Shown: positions 23,506 to 33,398 of the stretch, piece after piece
Layout of the letters: each line of letters starts with the position of its first letter
Position numbering within the stretch: position 1 is the stretch's first letter
Origin: Poa pratensis
Taxonomy: Eukaryota; Streptophyta; Magnoliopsida; Poales; Poaceae
Assembly (NCBI GenBank): GCA_947311845.1
Contig: CAMZMU010000059.1
Location: 38,925,226 to 38,989,225 of the forward strand
Direction of reading: 5' to 3'
DNA: 64,000 bases
Notes under the pieces: model-generated
The model's input: the letters and a program-made list of their open reading frames with translations, nothing else
What the model was told of the DNA's origin: nothing
The model's database searches: none
Translations under genes and position numbers: made by a program

Positions 23506-25271
23506 TGATGCATGTAAAATGCATACATGAACTTTGCACTATATCACACATATTCCAATCATATTTGCATCATATAAGGGTTATATTACTGTTATTTAAT
23601 GATTTTAGGAAATAAATCAATTGTTTCCTATTTTTATGGAATTAACCATGCGCAGGCAGAAAACCCTATTTCTTTCCTTTTATGTTTCAGGGACCCAAAC
23701 GTCGTCCAAAAATTATGGAAAAATACAGGCGTCAGTATTTTGGAAGGAGGAAGACCTCGGAGCGAAGGAAGCAAGCAAACAGAGACCGGAAGGCAGAAAG
23801 GGGGTGACCCACGCGGCCAGGTACTGTGGCCGCGTGGGGCCCACTCATTTGGGCCTCGTGGCTCCGCTGCCGTCGATCTTTCGTCCACCGACTCCGTCTT
23901 GACCTAAAAACGCCTATAAAAAAGGTCCCCTGGCGTTTCGCGAACAGAGCGCCGTACAAACACAGAAACACCGAAACGGAGATCAGGAGCTGCAGATTGG
24001 AGGGGGAAAACTCCGGCGGGGCGCTGCCGGTGTGGTCTCCATCCTCTCCATCGACTTCTCCACCGTCTCCATGATGAAGAGGGAGTAGTCCACCTCTGGA
24101 CTATGGGTTTGTGGAAGTAACTTATGTATCTCTCCTCTCTTGAGCTTCACTAATTAGTACCATATGAGCTGCTGAACATGATTACGGTCATATTTGTAAT
24201 ACCTATGTGGTGGATCTTTCTATGAGTTAATATATGTTTGAGATTGCAATGTTTGTTTCAGTTATGAGTATAGATGCATATTATGTACCCCGTTCTTGTC
24301 TACTTGTTATGATCAAGCATGTCTATGAGAGCGTGTGTGGGGGAACGTGTGCATTAATTTGAGTAACGGGGAGTGGTGGGTGCGGTAAGCTGACAACTTA
24401 ATATCGCGATCCACTTGGGTGTTTACCTTACTTTGTTACCTCACTAGAGATAAACAAAAATACCATGCTGCAAGGGTTGAGGGTGACCAAGCTTCTTCCT
24501 GTGACTAGATCCAGCATGTTCTTATTTTTACTTCATGTCATGAAACGTATTGCTATACTCTGAGTCATCTTAATTACTGAGGTGTTATGATTTGGTTCGC
24601 ATCTTGGTGGAGTATAAGAGATACTAATAATCAAAAGGTCTCTATGTTAGGACATGATGCCCATATATCTAAGTAACTTGTTATCAAACTTTGTGTTGCA
24701 ATCTCATATGTTAACTCTGTGTGTGTTCCATTGTCTGCCACTTTATAAAGAGAGAGTGCATTTGTGAAACCATGAACCCCGGTCCATTTTTAATCATAAG
24801 AACACCTTTCCAACACCATATACCACTTTTCTATTTTCAGCCATCATTAAATCCGAAAATACAAAAATACTTTTCATCTTGCATACATCATTAAAAAACC
24901 CAAAAATATCATTTACCATTGCATCCACCATCATTGCATATTTATTTCCTGTTTGCATTGCATAACTATCTTGATATCATTCTTACACCTTGTGCTTGAC
25001 AACCACAGGTGAGGTTGAGGACCAAAACATTTAACTTTGTTTTGTAGGTAACCAAAAGAAGGATAAGAAGATATATCTTCACTACTGATTCCCCGAGAGT
25101 TCGATATTAAACCCTCGAGTCACCCCTCGTGGGGAAACAAGTCTTCCACTACTACACACTCTGCACTTGGAGTCTCAACCTAACCCATTTACTTTTGACG
25201 CAGGTAACTACGCACCGGAGATCAACAAAGTGTTTTCTGGCGTCGTAGATCAACCTCTTCAAGGGCCATCA
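23506..25271 (+). mobile_element. LTR unit (solo LTR or deleted element) in the B3 gene
   Basis: It starts TGATGCATG, ends CCATCA, and is flanked by GATGG (23501-23505 and 25272-25276). It is related, in inverted orientation, to the LTR at 2298-4055. Near its right end (25230-25245) it still contains sequence like the LTR/primer-site junction of that element. It may thus be an LTR plus a few internal bases, or the family's LTR may be longer than I assumed. There is no coding sequence. Confidence 0.75.
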
Positions 25272-26429
25272 GATGGTATGTACCACAGGACCGCCTCTTT
25301 TCATGCCACTATAATTTCCTATGTTAATATATAGCTATGTCTTTATGGAAAATGACATAGTTACGTTATCTTCCATGCACAGAAACTACCTAAGGTGATA
25401 GCAGAAGAGGCTGGCATACTGGCTCAGGGCATGGCTAGACTACGTCTTAGAGCAGCAGGCACCATCATCGTCATTACCTACAACAAGAGAATTGATGGGC
25501 GCATTGATTTCGACAAGCTGGGGTGGAAGAACTTCGTTGAAGGCAAGAATTTTGTGATTGATCTACCTGTTTTGATTATTCTAAGAAAGATCAATAACTT
25601 GCAAGTCATGATTGAGTTCCAGCTAATATAGAACTCATTCTAGCTTGCTAAGTTTAGGGGTATATGGTGAACACTTATCTGATTAGGGCTACTTTGTTAA
25701 TTGGCACAAATTGCGGGTGGAGGCATGTTATATAATATATATGCATTTGCTAGCTGTTGGCATTTCTTAGTTATATGTGATTTCTGGCCAGTTCAGGTTT
25801 TGTTCATGCAATGAGAGAGAGAAAAAGAATTATGTAGCACTGTTGACCTGTACCAAAACTCGGATACCCCAGAAATAATCCCGGAGCACACGCATATTGC
25901 CTAAAAAGCAGCTTTTATGGTCGGAGAGAAAACTCGGACCGTCCACATCATAACGACGGCCACCATTTGTAGCCGGCTCCAATGTATATGCATTACATAC
26001 GTCTGATAATCATAGCCGTCTCAGAAGGTTTTGTATGGGAGACGGTTGTTAATCCTGGCCGTCGGAGATGCTGGGGTCATTACAGCCGGCCTGAGCCAAC
26101 CGGCTCTAATGAAGCCTACATTAGAGACCCCGACGTAGAGACGGCCATTAAAACCGTCGGAGATGGCTCTCTAGGCCGGCTCTAATGCGAGGTTCTGTAC
26201 TAGTGACCTCTCCGCTCCGCCGGCGTTTGCCGTCGTATATCCGCCTCCTCCCCGAACCTCTGCCACCTCCCCGCAGCTCTAGACGCTCGCCGGTGCCCCG
26301 CCTCCACTGAAATGAGGCATGCAGTCTCCGTTTCCGTTACGTTCTACATCGCTCTCCATCCATCTTGCTCTCAAAGTGTTTGTCGAATTTCCAGAGCCGG
26401 GTTGTGATGACCTTTTTATATTTGTAGCC

Positions 26430-27750
26430 ATGGATTCATCCTCTGACGAAGAGTACTATTACTCCGCCGTAGATGAGTTTATGTACAACGAGTTCATCAC
26501 TGGGTCTAGCGACGATGACATGTTGCAGGAGGGAGACGAGGAGGCTATGTCGATGATTAGCATTCAAGAAGAATTGGAGAAGGCGGAGGACGTTATCAAC
26601 TTCCGGGGATCGATTAAGGGGCGGATTACTGCTGGCCCGTGATAGGATCAAAGGCTGTCGAGACATATACGACGACTATTTCAAACCTGATCCGGTCTTT
26701 CACGAGGGGTTCTTTCCATGTCGGTTTCGCATGAGCTCGTCCCTTTTCCGACGCATACAGGAAGCAGTGACTAAGTATGATGATTACTTCAAGTTGAAGC
26801 ATGATTGTTGCGGAAAGCTTTCTTTCTCTCCATTGCAGAAATGCACCGCTGCTTTGAGAATGCTAGCATATGGAAAGGTTGCGGATGCCATCGACGAGTA
26901 TGTACGGATGGGAGAGAGTACTTGCATTGAGGCTATGGAGCATTTTGGGTATGCTATGGTCAAGGTGTTTGGCGACGAATATCTTAGAGAACCAAATGCC
27001 AAGGACATTGAAAGGCTATTGGCCCTTGGAGAAATAAGAGGATTTTCAGGTATGCTAGGGTCAGTTGATTGCATGCATTGGCAATGGAAGAACTGCCCAA
27101 CAGGGTTGCGTGGGCAGTACCAAGGTCACAGCAAAGAGGCCACAATCGTACTTGAAGCAGTGGCATCTCAAGATTTGTGGATTTGGCATGCGTTTTTTGG
27201 CATGCCCGGTTCTCACAATGACATCAATGTGCATCAGCGCTCTCCCCTGTTCAAGAGGCTCTGTGATGGGGAAGCTACAACATGCAACTACACCATCAAC
27301 GGACACGACTACACCATCGGATACTATCTTGCAGATGGTATCTATTCGCAGTAGGCAGCATTTGTGAAGACTATCAGCAAACCAACTGGTCCCAAAAAAT
27401 GCGGATTTGCAGCTGCACAGGAGGCTGTTAGGAAAGATGTCGAGAGGGCATTTGGTGTGCTGCAAGCTCGTTGGGGTATAGTCCGTGGAGCCGCAATGAT
27501 GTGGGATCCGGAGTTACTATGGAAGGTCATGACTTGTTGTGTAATTTTACACAATATGATTGTGGAGGACGAGGGAGAAGGGGCAGCTCGCACACACGAT
27601 TTTGAGAAACCTGGAGAACATGTGCACCTACCTGAACAAGAAGCAGAGCATGTCTTGAACTTCCTTGAGATACACCGACAACTTCGAGATGAACAGGTGC
27701 ACGCCCAACTACTCCATGATCTGGTGGAGCACATGTATGTCTTCATGTGA
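26430..27750 (+). pseudogene. PIF/Harbinger transposase (DDE_Tnp_4 type), with a frameshift and a stop
   Basis: From the ATG at 26430 comes an acidic N-terminus, then a frame change between about 26600 and 26640, after which the reading continues (D-R-I-K-G, D-Y-F-x-x-D-P-V-F, F-R-M). The catalytic triad is visible: Asp in S-V-D-C-M-H-W, Asp in H-N-D-I-N-V, and Glu in D-V-E-R-A-F-G-V. A TAG at 27352-27354 falls where the family usually has Trp (Y-x-Q-W-A-A-F), after which the frame is open to a TGA at 27750. This looks recently inactivated. The encoded enzyme would cut at the Harbinger ends and make TWA duplications, matching the TAA found around the element. Confidence 0.85.
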
Positions 27751-28054
27751 AAACAGTGAATTTCCCATTTGCATTGATTTGTGGTCAGAATAATGTGAAC
27801 TATTGTTATGTTCGGCTACTTTTATTTTTATTTGTTTACATACAATTATTTGTTGTAATAAGTTGATTAGAACTATTTATTTAGACTCCAAACTAGTTGT
27901 ATGATCGACGTGCATGGCTTGCATGGATTTGGTTATCAATATTAGAACATTGTGGCTATAGAGCACAACTTTTGGGAGCTGTCTGGTCGCTGTCCGCGGA
28001 CACGTCCGGACGTGTCCGCGGACAGTTTGGGGGCTCCAACTCGAGATGCTCTAA

Positions 28055-29384
28055 GTGTAGGTCGAATTTGAAGCATAATTTTTTGGCATTGCATATATAA
28101 TATTGATGTGTGTTGTCAATTTTTTGAGAATATTTGAACATGTTTTGTCTATTCAAAAAAATTAATCTCAGGGATCCAATCTATATTACTCACATGAGAA
28201 ATAACTAGCCCATGCCAAGGCCGGTATGAAATGCTTGGTCAAACAGCCCATTTTTGTTAGACGGGAGGCTCGAGAGCCTAGCTTTGAATTAACGAATCCA
28301 CATATGACAGTGTTTACAGCAAACAGAGACAGGCAAAGAAGATTACAAGTCGCAGCTCGAGCAAACTACCCAAGACAACAGGTCAGACTCGGGCCAGAGC
28401 GACCAGCACTAGCTAGGAGAAACACGAAGAAGCCCCTACCCCTACTGATGCCCTCCGTTGTGCGAGCTGCGCCACACCCGAAGCCTTTGTATTGAGAGCT
28501 GCTCAGAAGGCCTGACCATGACGATGAAAGCCGCCTGCTTCTGGAGGGATGAACTAAAGTTGCACAAGCTAACCGCTCTTCCAAGCACACAGACCAAGGA
28601 ACAACTAGCACCACCGGGAAAATACAGGCAATGCACCAACCTTTCAAACACTACCTCCGAAAGGGACTCCTATCCACTCGCCCAGGTTCAAGAGCGTCGA
28701 ACCTCCGGCAAGTAGCACGTCAAAGAGACAAACGCCGATGCCGCAAGAAAATACCTGCATACCGCGAGCCGAAAAACTTCTTCTGGAGCCACAGCAAAGC
28801 CTCACCTTGAGGCGTTGAGCCAAAGACCAACTCACCTTGCTCTGGAGCACTTCGTCCCAAGGCCGTGTCGCCAAGGAGCCCGCGACGCCATGGCGCCGCC
28901 ACTGCCCGGTCTAAAGAACTTAGGGTTTTCAACCGGGACAAAGATGGGGGCATAGACCACGATGACGCTTCCAAGGAGGACTACGATGCCCGTAGGCGTC
29001 GCCGTCGTCGGGGCTAGTCACGCCAGCCCAAGCTTTCGCTCGACCTCCACCACCCTCAGCTCCCAAAGCTGCCCCCTTCCACCGGCTTACATTCAGCAAG
29101 AGGCTGACCTCCCAGATCCGGCGAAAGGAGGGTGAGGTTGAGGAGGAGAGGGCCGCAGCCTTCAGATCTGACGGCCGACCGACCCAGCCGCCACCCGCAT
29201 TCTGTAGTTGGCTTTTTAGGGATTATCCCACATGTCCCGCCAAATCCCACTAAATCAGCACATTGACAAGTTCAGTGGCAGAGCGTCTCCTCCATGGCTG
29301 GTGTCGGAGCCCCTCCCTTCGTGTCTGGAGCAGTCAGTCCATGTCGTGCTCCAGGCCTTTTATCCCGTCGCCGCTGCCCTCCAG
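28055..29384. other. Stretch without a recognised gene
   Basis: From about 28260 to 29230 the sequence is moderately GC-rich with many short open stretches on both strands but no domain. Its style resembles decayed LINE or retroposon leader sequence on the minus strand. No element ends were found. Confidence 0.4.
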
Positions 29385-29690
29385 CCACTCGGCGGTCGTA
29401 TCCTCCATAGTCGGTGTTGGAGCCCCTCCCTCCGCCCCTACGCAACGCCAGCCTAGATCCCGCCGCCCTTCGGCCACTCGGCGGTTGTCTCATCCTTGTC
29501 CGGTGCCGGAGCCCCTCCCTCTGCCCCTGCGCGAGACCGGCCCAGATCTCGCCGCCCTCTGGCCACTCGACGGTCGTCTCTTCCATGGCCGGGGCCGGAG
29601 CCCCTCACTCTGCCCCTGCGCGATGCTGGACCAGATCCCGCCACCCTCCGGCCACTCGGCGGTCGTCTCCTCCATGGCCAGAGTAGCCCT
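29385..29690 (+). repeat. 89-bp tandem repeat, about 3.4 units
   Basis: Units begin CCACTCGGCGGTCGT at 29385, 29474, 29563 and 29652; the first three are each exactly 89 bp. A more diverged relative precedes them (29275-29384). Because 89 is not a multiple of three, a protein would cycle through all frames, so coding is unlikely. Confidence 0.8.
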
Positions 29691-30329
29691 CCGTCCTTTG
29701 CTCATCAAGGAGAAGCGGGAGCGGTCGTCGGGGAAGGAGTGGTGGTGGCTCACTGTGAGAGAAGCAGGGAGGAGCAGAGGAGGCCCGCCGCCCGCGCCGT
29801 CATGCCGCGTTGACCAAGGTCCGCGACGCGGTCCTGAGCATGGCGGCCAGAGCGGCCAAGGCCACGATTCTCGGCGACGACGGCGCCATGGTTCTCGGCG
29901 GCAATGACGGAGGCCTATGGCGGCGGCAACGCGACTGTGGCTAGGGAGGTGGCGTCAGAGGCGGTGTGGCGGGGCCTGTAGTGGGACACACCGGCGCTGG
30001 CGGAGCTGGTTGCCCTGCTCCGCCCGGACGGACTCGACGGCGACTGTGCGCATGTGTGCGAGATAAGTGGGACCTCCGTGGGTTAGGTGGGCTCGTCCCA
30101 GTTTGCCCGTACGAAATTATTGGGTATTTTTAGTGGGCTTAGTGGGATATCTACGGGGAGATGGGAGGTGGGATTGACGGGAAATCCCACCCCACCTGAA
30201 ATCTTTGCTCTCCCTGCATGATCACCATATTTCTTCCCCGCCGGATGGAAGCAGCCATGGGCCATCGTGGACACCCAAATTCTAAATCTCCGGCCACCGC
30301 CGATGGCCTCCACCGCCTCCTCGCCTAAG

Positions 30330-30474
30330 GCCCCGCTTGGTCTGTTTGCCAAAATTCCCCTCCGTAACTAATACCTGCCATTTACACGGGAGGCTCCGGA
30401 TTTTTAGGAGGAGCTAAATAGGTACGTAAAATTCTCCCCCTGTTTCTGACTAATAAACGCTCAACCAATCGGGA
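30330..30474. mobile_element. Small MITE, 145 bp
   Basis: The ends GCCCCGCTTGGT and, on the minus strand, GTCCCGATTGGTT are similar and are flanked by CCTAAG on both sides (30324-30329 and 30475-30480). Copy A of the duplication lacks the segment at the matching place (near 5160). hAT-like or unclassified. Confidence 0.5.
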
Positions 30475-32019
30475 CCTAAGACTTGGTTTCATGTCCATTT
30501 GGTTCTCTATCTCCCGATGATCAGATCCCACAACGTGTTCCGTGAATTAGTTTCAGTTTTGTTCCAAACTTGTAAGATATGTCGGGTTGGATAGTTTTGT
30601 ACCGTGTCTCTTTTATACCTTTTGTTTCGGGATGTTGTATGAGTTAACTGAATCTTTCATGAGTTAATCTGTTGTTGTTAGATGTGGATGGGCTTGAAAT
30701 ACAAGACCAACAACTCAGTACAACGACTAAAGCATGCCGCTTGAAATACAAGACCAACAGCTCAGTATACCTTTTGTATTCCTATTTGTTATTTCATGAA
30801 GTAGTAGATGTAACTATGTGCAAGTTGTAAAACACCGGAAATTATATCTTTTAATGAGTGTTTTCCAACTATGGTTCTATATGTTCAAACTCCGTTGCAC
30901 AATCGCACCACAAGTTTGGGAGCATTTGATACATTTCACATCTGTTACCCCATACCATGTTGCTACCAAGAAGAGGAAGGTCATCCAACTCTTGCAAGAA
31001 AAACATGATTGGACATAATTTTTTGTATGTACTTGAACTCAGTATACTTTAGAGTAGTATCCATAATTTTATCACTCGCCCATATTAAATAGGTAACGAT
31101 ATTTAATTTCCTATTAATTTTGCCCCCCTCTCCGAAGTACAGGGTAAGTGCAAATCTTATCCACAAGATGAATAATCGATGTTTGTTGGTGCACTAAAGT
31201 CCATTGGCTATTTCGCTATTCCATATATATGAATCCAACACCTCAAGAAATTCTATCACGTACACAGTATGGAGAACATGAAATCCAAACAACAAAAAAA
31301 GGTTGATTGATGATCATGAGCAACATTGGGAGAAACTTATTGGGAATTGGATGCATCAAAAATTTGCACCTAAGATGAAGATCAACAATTAGCCCTCATT
31401 TAATAAATCCATGCGCGTCGATGGAATAATGTACCAACTTGTTTTGATGTCATTATGCCACAACTAGACATGGAGAAGAGAGGCACTTGACAAGGAAAAG
31501 GGCATTTTTAGGAGAAAATTGTAGTTGTTAACAAATTGTGAAATAGTCACTTGTGTTTACTGTGTTAGTATGGGATACCAACAATTTCTAGTCCGAATTT
31601 GAGCCAGAGGCTCCGGATTTTACCCATAAATCACAGTGGCTATTCTATTAGTTTAGATATAACTAATTGAAGTGGGCTATACTGTTGAAGAGGTTCGTGT
31701 GATTCTTATGTTGTTATGGAGATTACCATCTCCGGGTGGAGGGAGCAGCTATCCATAGTGGATAGGAGCAATCTCTTGAGGGGAAAGAGAGGGAATAAAT
31801 CAAAATCAAATATGTTGAACTATAGTGCATTACCCTTAGTTTTCCATCGGCTTGAGTTTTGGATGAGTTTCTTCGGTGCATGTAATTTTACACGGTATCA
31901 GATCTTAGTAGGTGTTAGTTCAAAACCAGAGTGCCGCATCTTAAGTAAGAAAATATATTTTCCAAACTTCCTAAAAGCACATGAAACAGTATTTCTGGGA
32001 AGACAAATACGCAGGGTTC

Positions 32020-33293
32020 AAGCCCCCTCCTCCCGCTCGCCGTCCGGATGGCTCCTGTTCTTGGGCCGAGGTTGCGGCCCCTCGCTCTGCCCCTCATGTC
32101 GGCGGCTGTCACCAAGAAAGCTTGCCAAAGAAGATGGACTGCCCTGCGCCTGCTAACCCGGCAGCTCCGTCCGACGTGCTGCAAAACCTCGAGGAGTAGG
32201 CGACATCGTTGCGGGCAGAGCTCCAAGGATTGGTCGCGTCTTAGCTTGAGGAGATGGTCGCGGCTCAGCTCAAGATGCAGAAATCTGTGTAGGGATTGAT
32301 GGAGCGTGTTGGGGGCTTGCTGGAGCGGGCTGAGGCTGCTCTCGAGAGGCTGTCCCTGCCGCTGGCTGTGGTGCAGGTGTGCTAACACCATCTCGGTGTA
32401 CTAGGGGCAATGCTGATTGCGCAGACGCCGGGGTCGAGCGCTTTGGTTGCTACTCTCCCAGGGGTGTGAGCTTTTCAGCGTTGGCGCTTGCACTGGAATC
32501 CACCTCCATGCATATTGCTGCTTCGGAGCATGTCTCCCCGGTGGTGCAGGGGCCCCCGATGAAGGATCTTGGAGTGGAGATGCCTTTGGCATTGGAGGAG
32601 TTGAGGGGTTCTGATGCCCCTAGCCTGGAGGAGAAGATCACGAAGGTGATGGCTCAGTTTGACGCGATTGAGCCACAGGAGAAGACCTTGCCTTTTTCAA
32701 TGGTGGAGCTCTGCCGAGAGATTGCCGACATGCTCAAGGACAAACAACTTCGGATGGATGCTCCCTCTTTGGCCGAGCGACGAAGCATCGGGTTGGACAA
32801 GAAGAAAAAAGATTGTGTCATTCCAGCAGCCAGGCGTGCCGAGTTTAAGCGGGCGGAGGCTTTTGGGGAAATCCCAAAAATCAAGAGCAAAGAAAAAGAC
32901 ACCGACGAAACCATAGAGGAGAAGATGCAAAATTATTTGCAAATGTACAAGAAGCAGCGCACACCGCAGGTGATGGAGCCGTTTCGAGAGTTATTTGTGA
33001 GTAATGTTTGATCTCTTCTGTGTGGAGGGTGCACACCGATGCATCTCTAGCGGTGAGAGTTTGTGTGTGTTTAGAGAGTTTCTATTAGTTGGATATGAGG
33101 TGTGGCCTGTTAGTTTGGGTCTAAATTCCCTTATTTCAGGCACAGATGATGTTCCATGAGTTAGAGTATGAGAATGTGCGGTTATTTAACCACGTTTTGT
33201 ATAGTTTTTAGGTCCAGTTTTCTTTATTAACTGGATCAATTCTATTTTTCTTCTAATTATGTATAGGCAAAGCTCCTATTTACCGTCAAAGAA
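32020..33293 (+). mobile_element. Retroposon inserted in the SICKLE-like 5' flank
   Basis: Flanked by AAATACGCAGGGTTC (32005-32019) and the same sequence with one extra G (33294-33309). Copy A of the duplication has a single uninterrupted version at 14094-14108, an empty site. The element ends in an A-rich tract (about 33285-33293). A TSD this long with an A-rich end indicates LINE-style retroposition. It contains the open reading frame at 32379-33011. Confidence 0.8.
32379..33011 (+). CDS. Hypothetical protein (about 210 aa) within the retroposon
   Basis: The frame is open from the first ATG at 32379 to a stop at 33011; later in-frame ATGs (for example near 32508) could also start it. The C-terminal half is Lys/Glu-rich with G-L-D-K-K-K-K, I-P-A-A-R-R-A-E and M-E-P-F-R-E-L-F-V, likely helical. 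I recognise no domain. The middle (A-P-S-L-E-E-K-I, M-V-E-L-C-R-E-I) looks like real protein sequence. It may be an ORF1-like product of a non-autonomous LINE or a retroposed gene piece; function unknown. Confidence 0.45.
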   Translation: MLTPSRCTRGNADCADAGVERFGCYSPRGVSFSALALALESTSMHIAASEHVSPVVQGPPMKDLGVEMPLALEELRGSDAPSLEEKITKVMAQFDAIEPQEKTLPFSMVELCREIADMLKDKQLRMDAPSLAERRSIGLDKKKKDCVIPAARRAEFKRAEAFGEIPKIKSKEKDTDETIEEKMQNYLQMYKKQRTPQVMEPFRELFVSNV

Positions 33294-33398
33294 AAATACG
33301 GCAGGGTTCTCTCTTTTCTGAAGTCCGAACTAAGCATAGCAGCCAGACGCGTCGCGAAATCGCGGACGAACGAGAGCGCCGCAATCCCCGTCTACCAG

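Larger units (their letters stand above)
22898..25631 (+). pseudogene. Two-B3-domain (REM-like) protein gene, broken by two insertions
   Basis: The first recognisable exon starts at 22898 after an acceptor (TTGAACAG) and runs to 23504. It encodes a B3 domain (F-V-P-S, W-E-Q-F-I, G-D-L-L-V-F), then an acidic linker (D-S-S-E-D-D-I-D-D-D-D) and the start of another domain. The last exon, 25383-25631, follows an acceptor CACAG and continues the frame exactly (H-E-M to K-L-P-K), with the second B3 domain (W-K-N-F-V-E-G) and a stop. A hAT MITE (23009-23184) and an LTR unit (23506-25271) interrupt it. The 5' end is unclear: a short exon at 22406-22446 has a donor but joins in the wrong phase. B3 proteins bind DNA in the nucleus. 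The gene lies within the CACTA element. Confidence 0.7.
18978..26205. mobile_element. Gene-bearing CACTA (En/Spm) element, 7.2 kb, no transposase seen
   Basis: The ends are CACTATTATAGAC at the left and, read inward on the minus strand, CACTAGTACAGAA at the right. They are flanked by ACC on both sides (18975-18977 and 26206-26208), a 3-bp TSD typical of CACTA. Both subterminal regions (18990-19250 and 25920-26200) are full of GACGGCC-type short repeats, as expected. Instead of transposase it contains an exonuclease gene (minus, 19460-20778) and a B3 gene (plus, about 22898-25631). I infer transduplication of host genes by a non-autonomous CACTA. Confidence 0.8.
18694..28051 (+). mobile_element. 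PIF/Harbinger transposon split by a CACTA insertion
   Basis: The left end GAGCATCTCCAACC (18694) and the right end, GAGCATCTC read on the minus strand (28051), are flanked by TAA on both sides (18691-18693 and 28052-28054), the TSD expected for this superfamily. Without the CACTA insertion (18978-26205 plus its TSD) the element is about 2.1 kb. It holds only a transposase gene; no Myb-like ORF1 is visible. It is therefore likely non-autonomous, and its transposase is also broken. Confidence 0.85.

Noticed and set aside
29263..29907. A 214-codon open frame
   Set aside because: It runs through the 89-bp tandem repeat, whose length shifts the frame each unit, and shows no domain.
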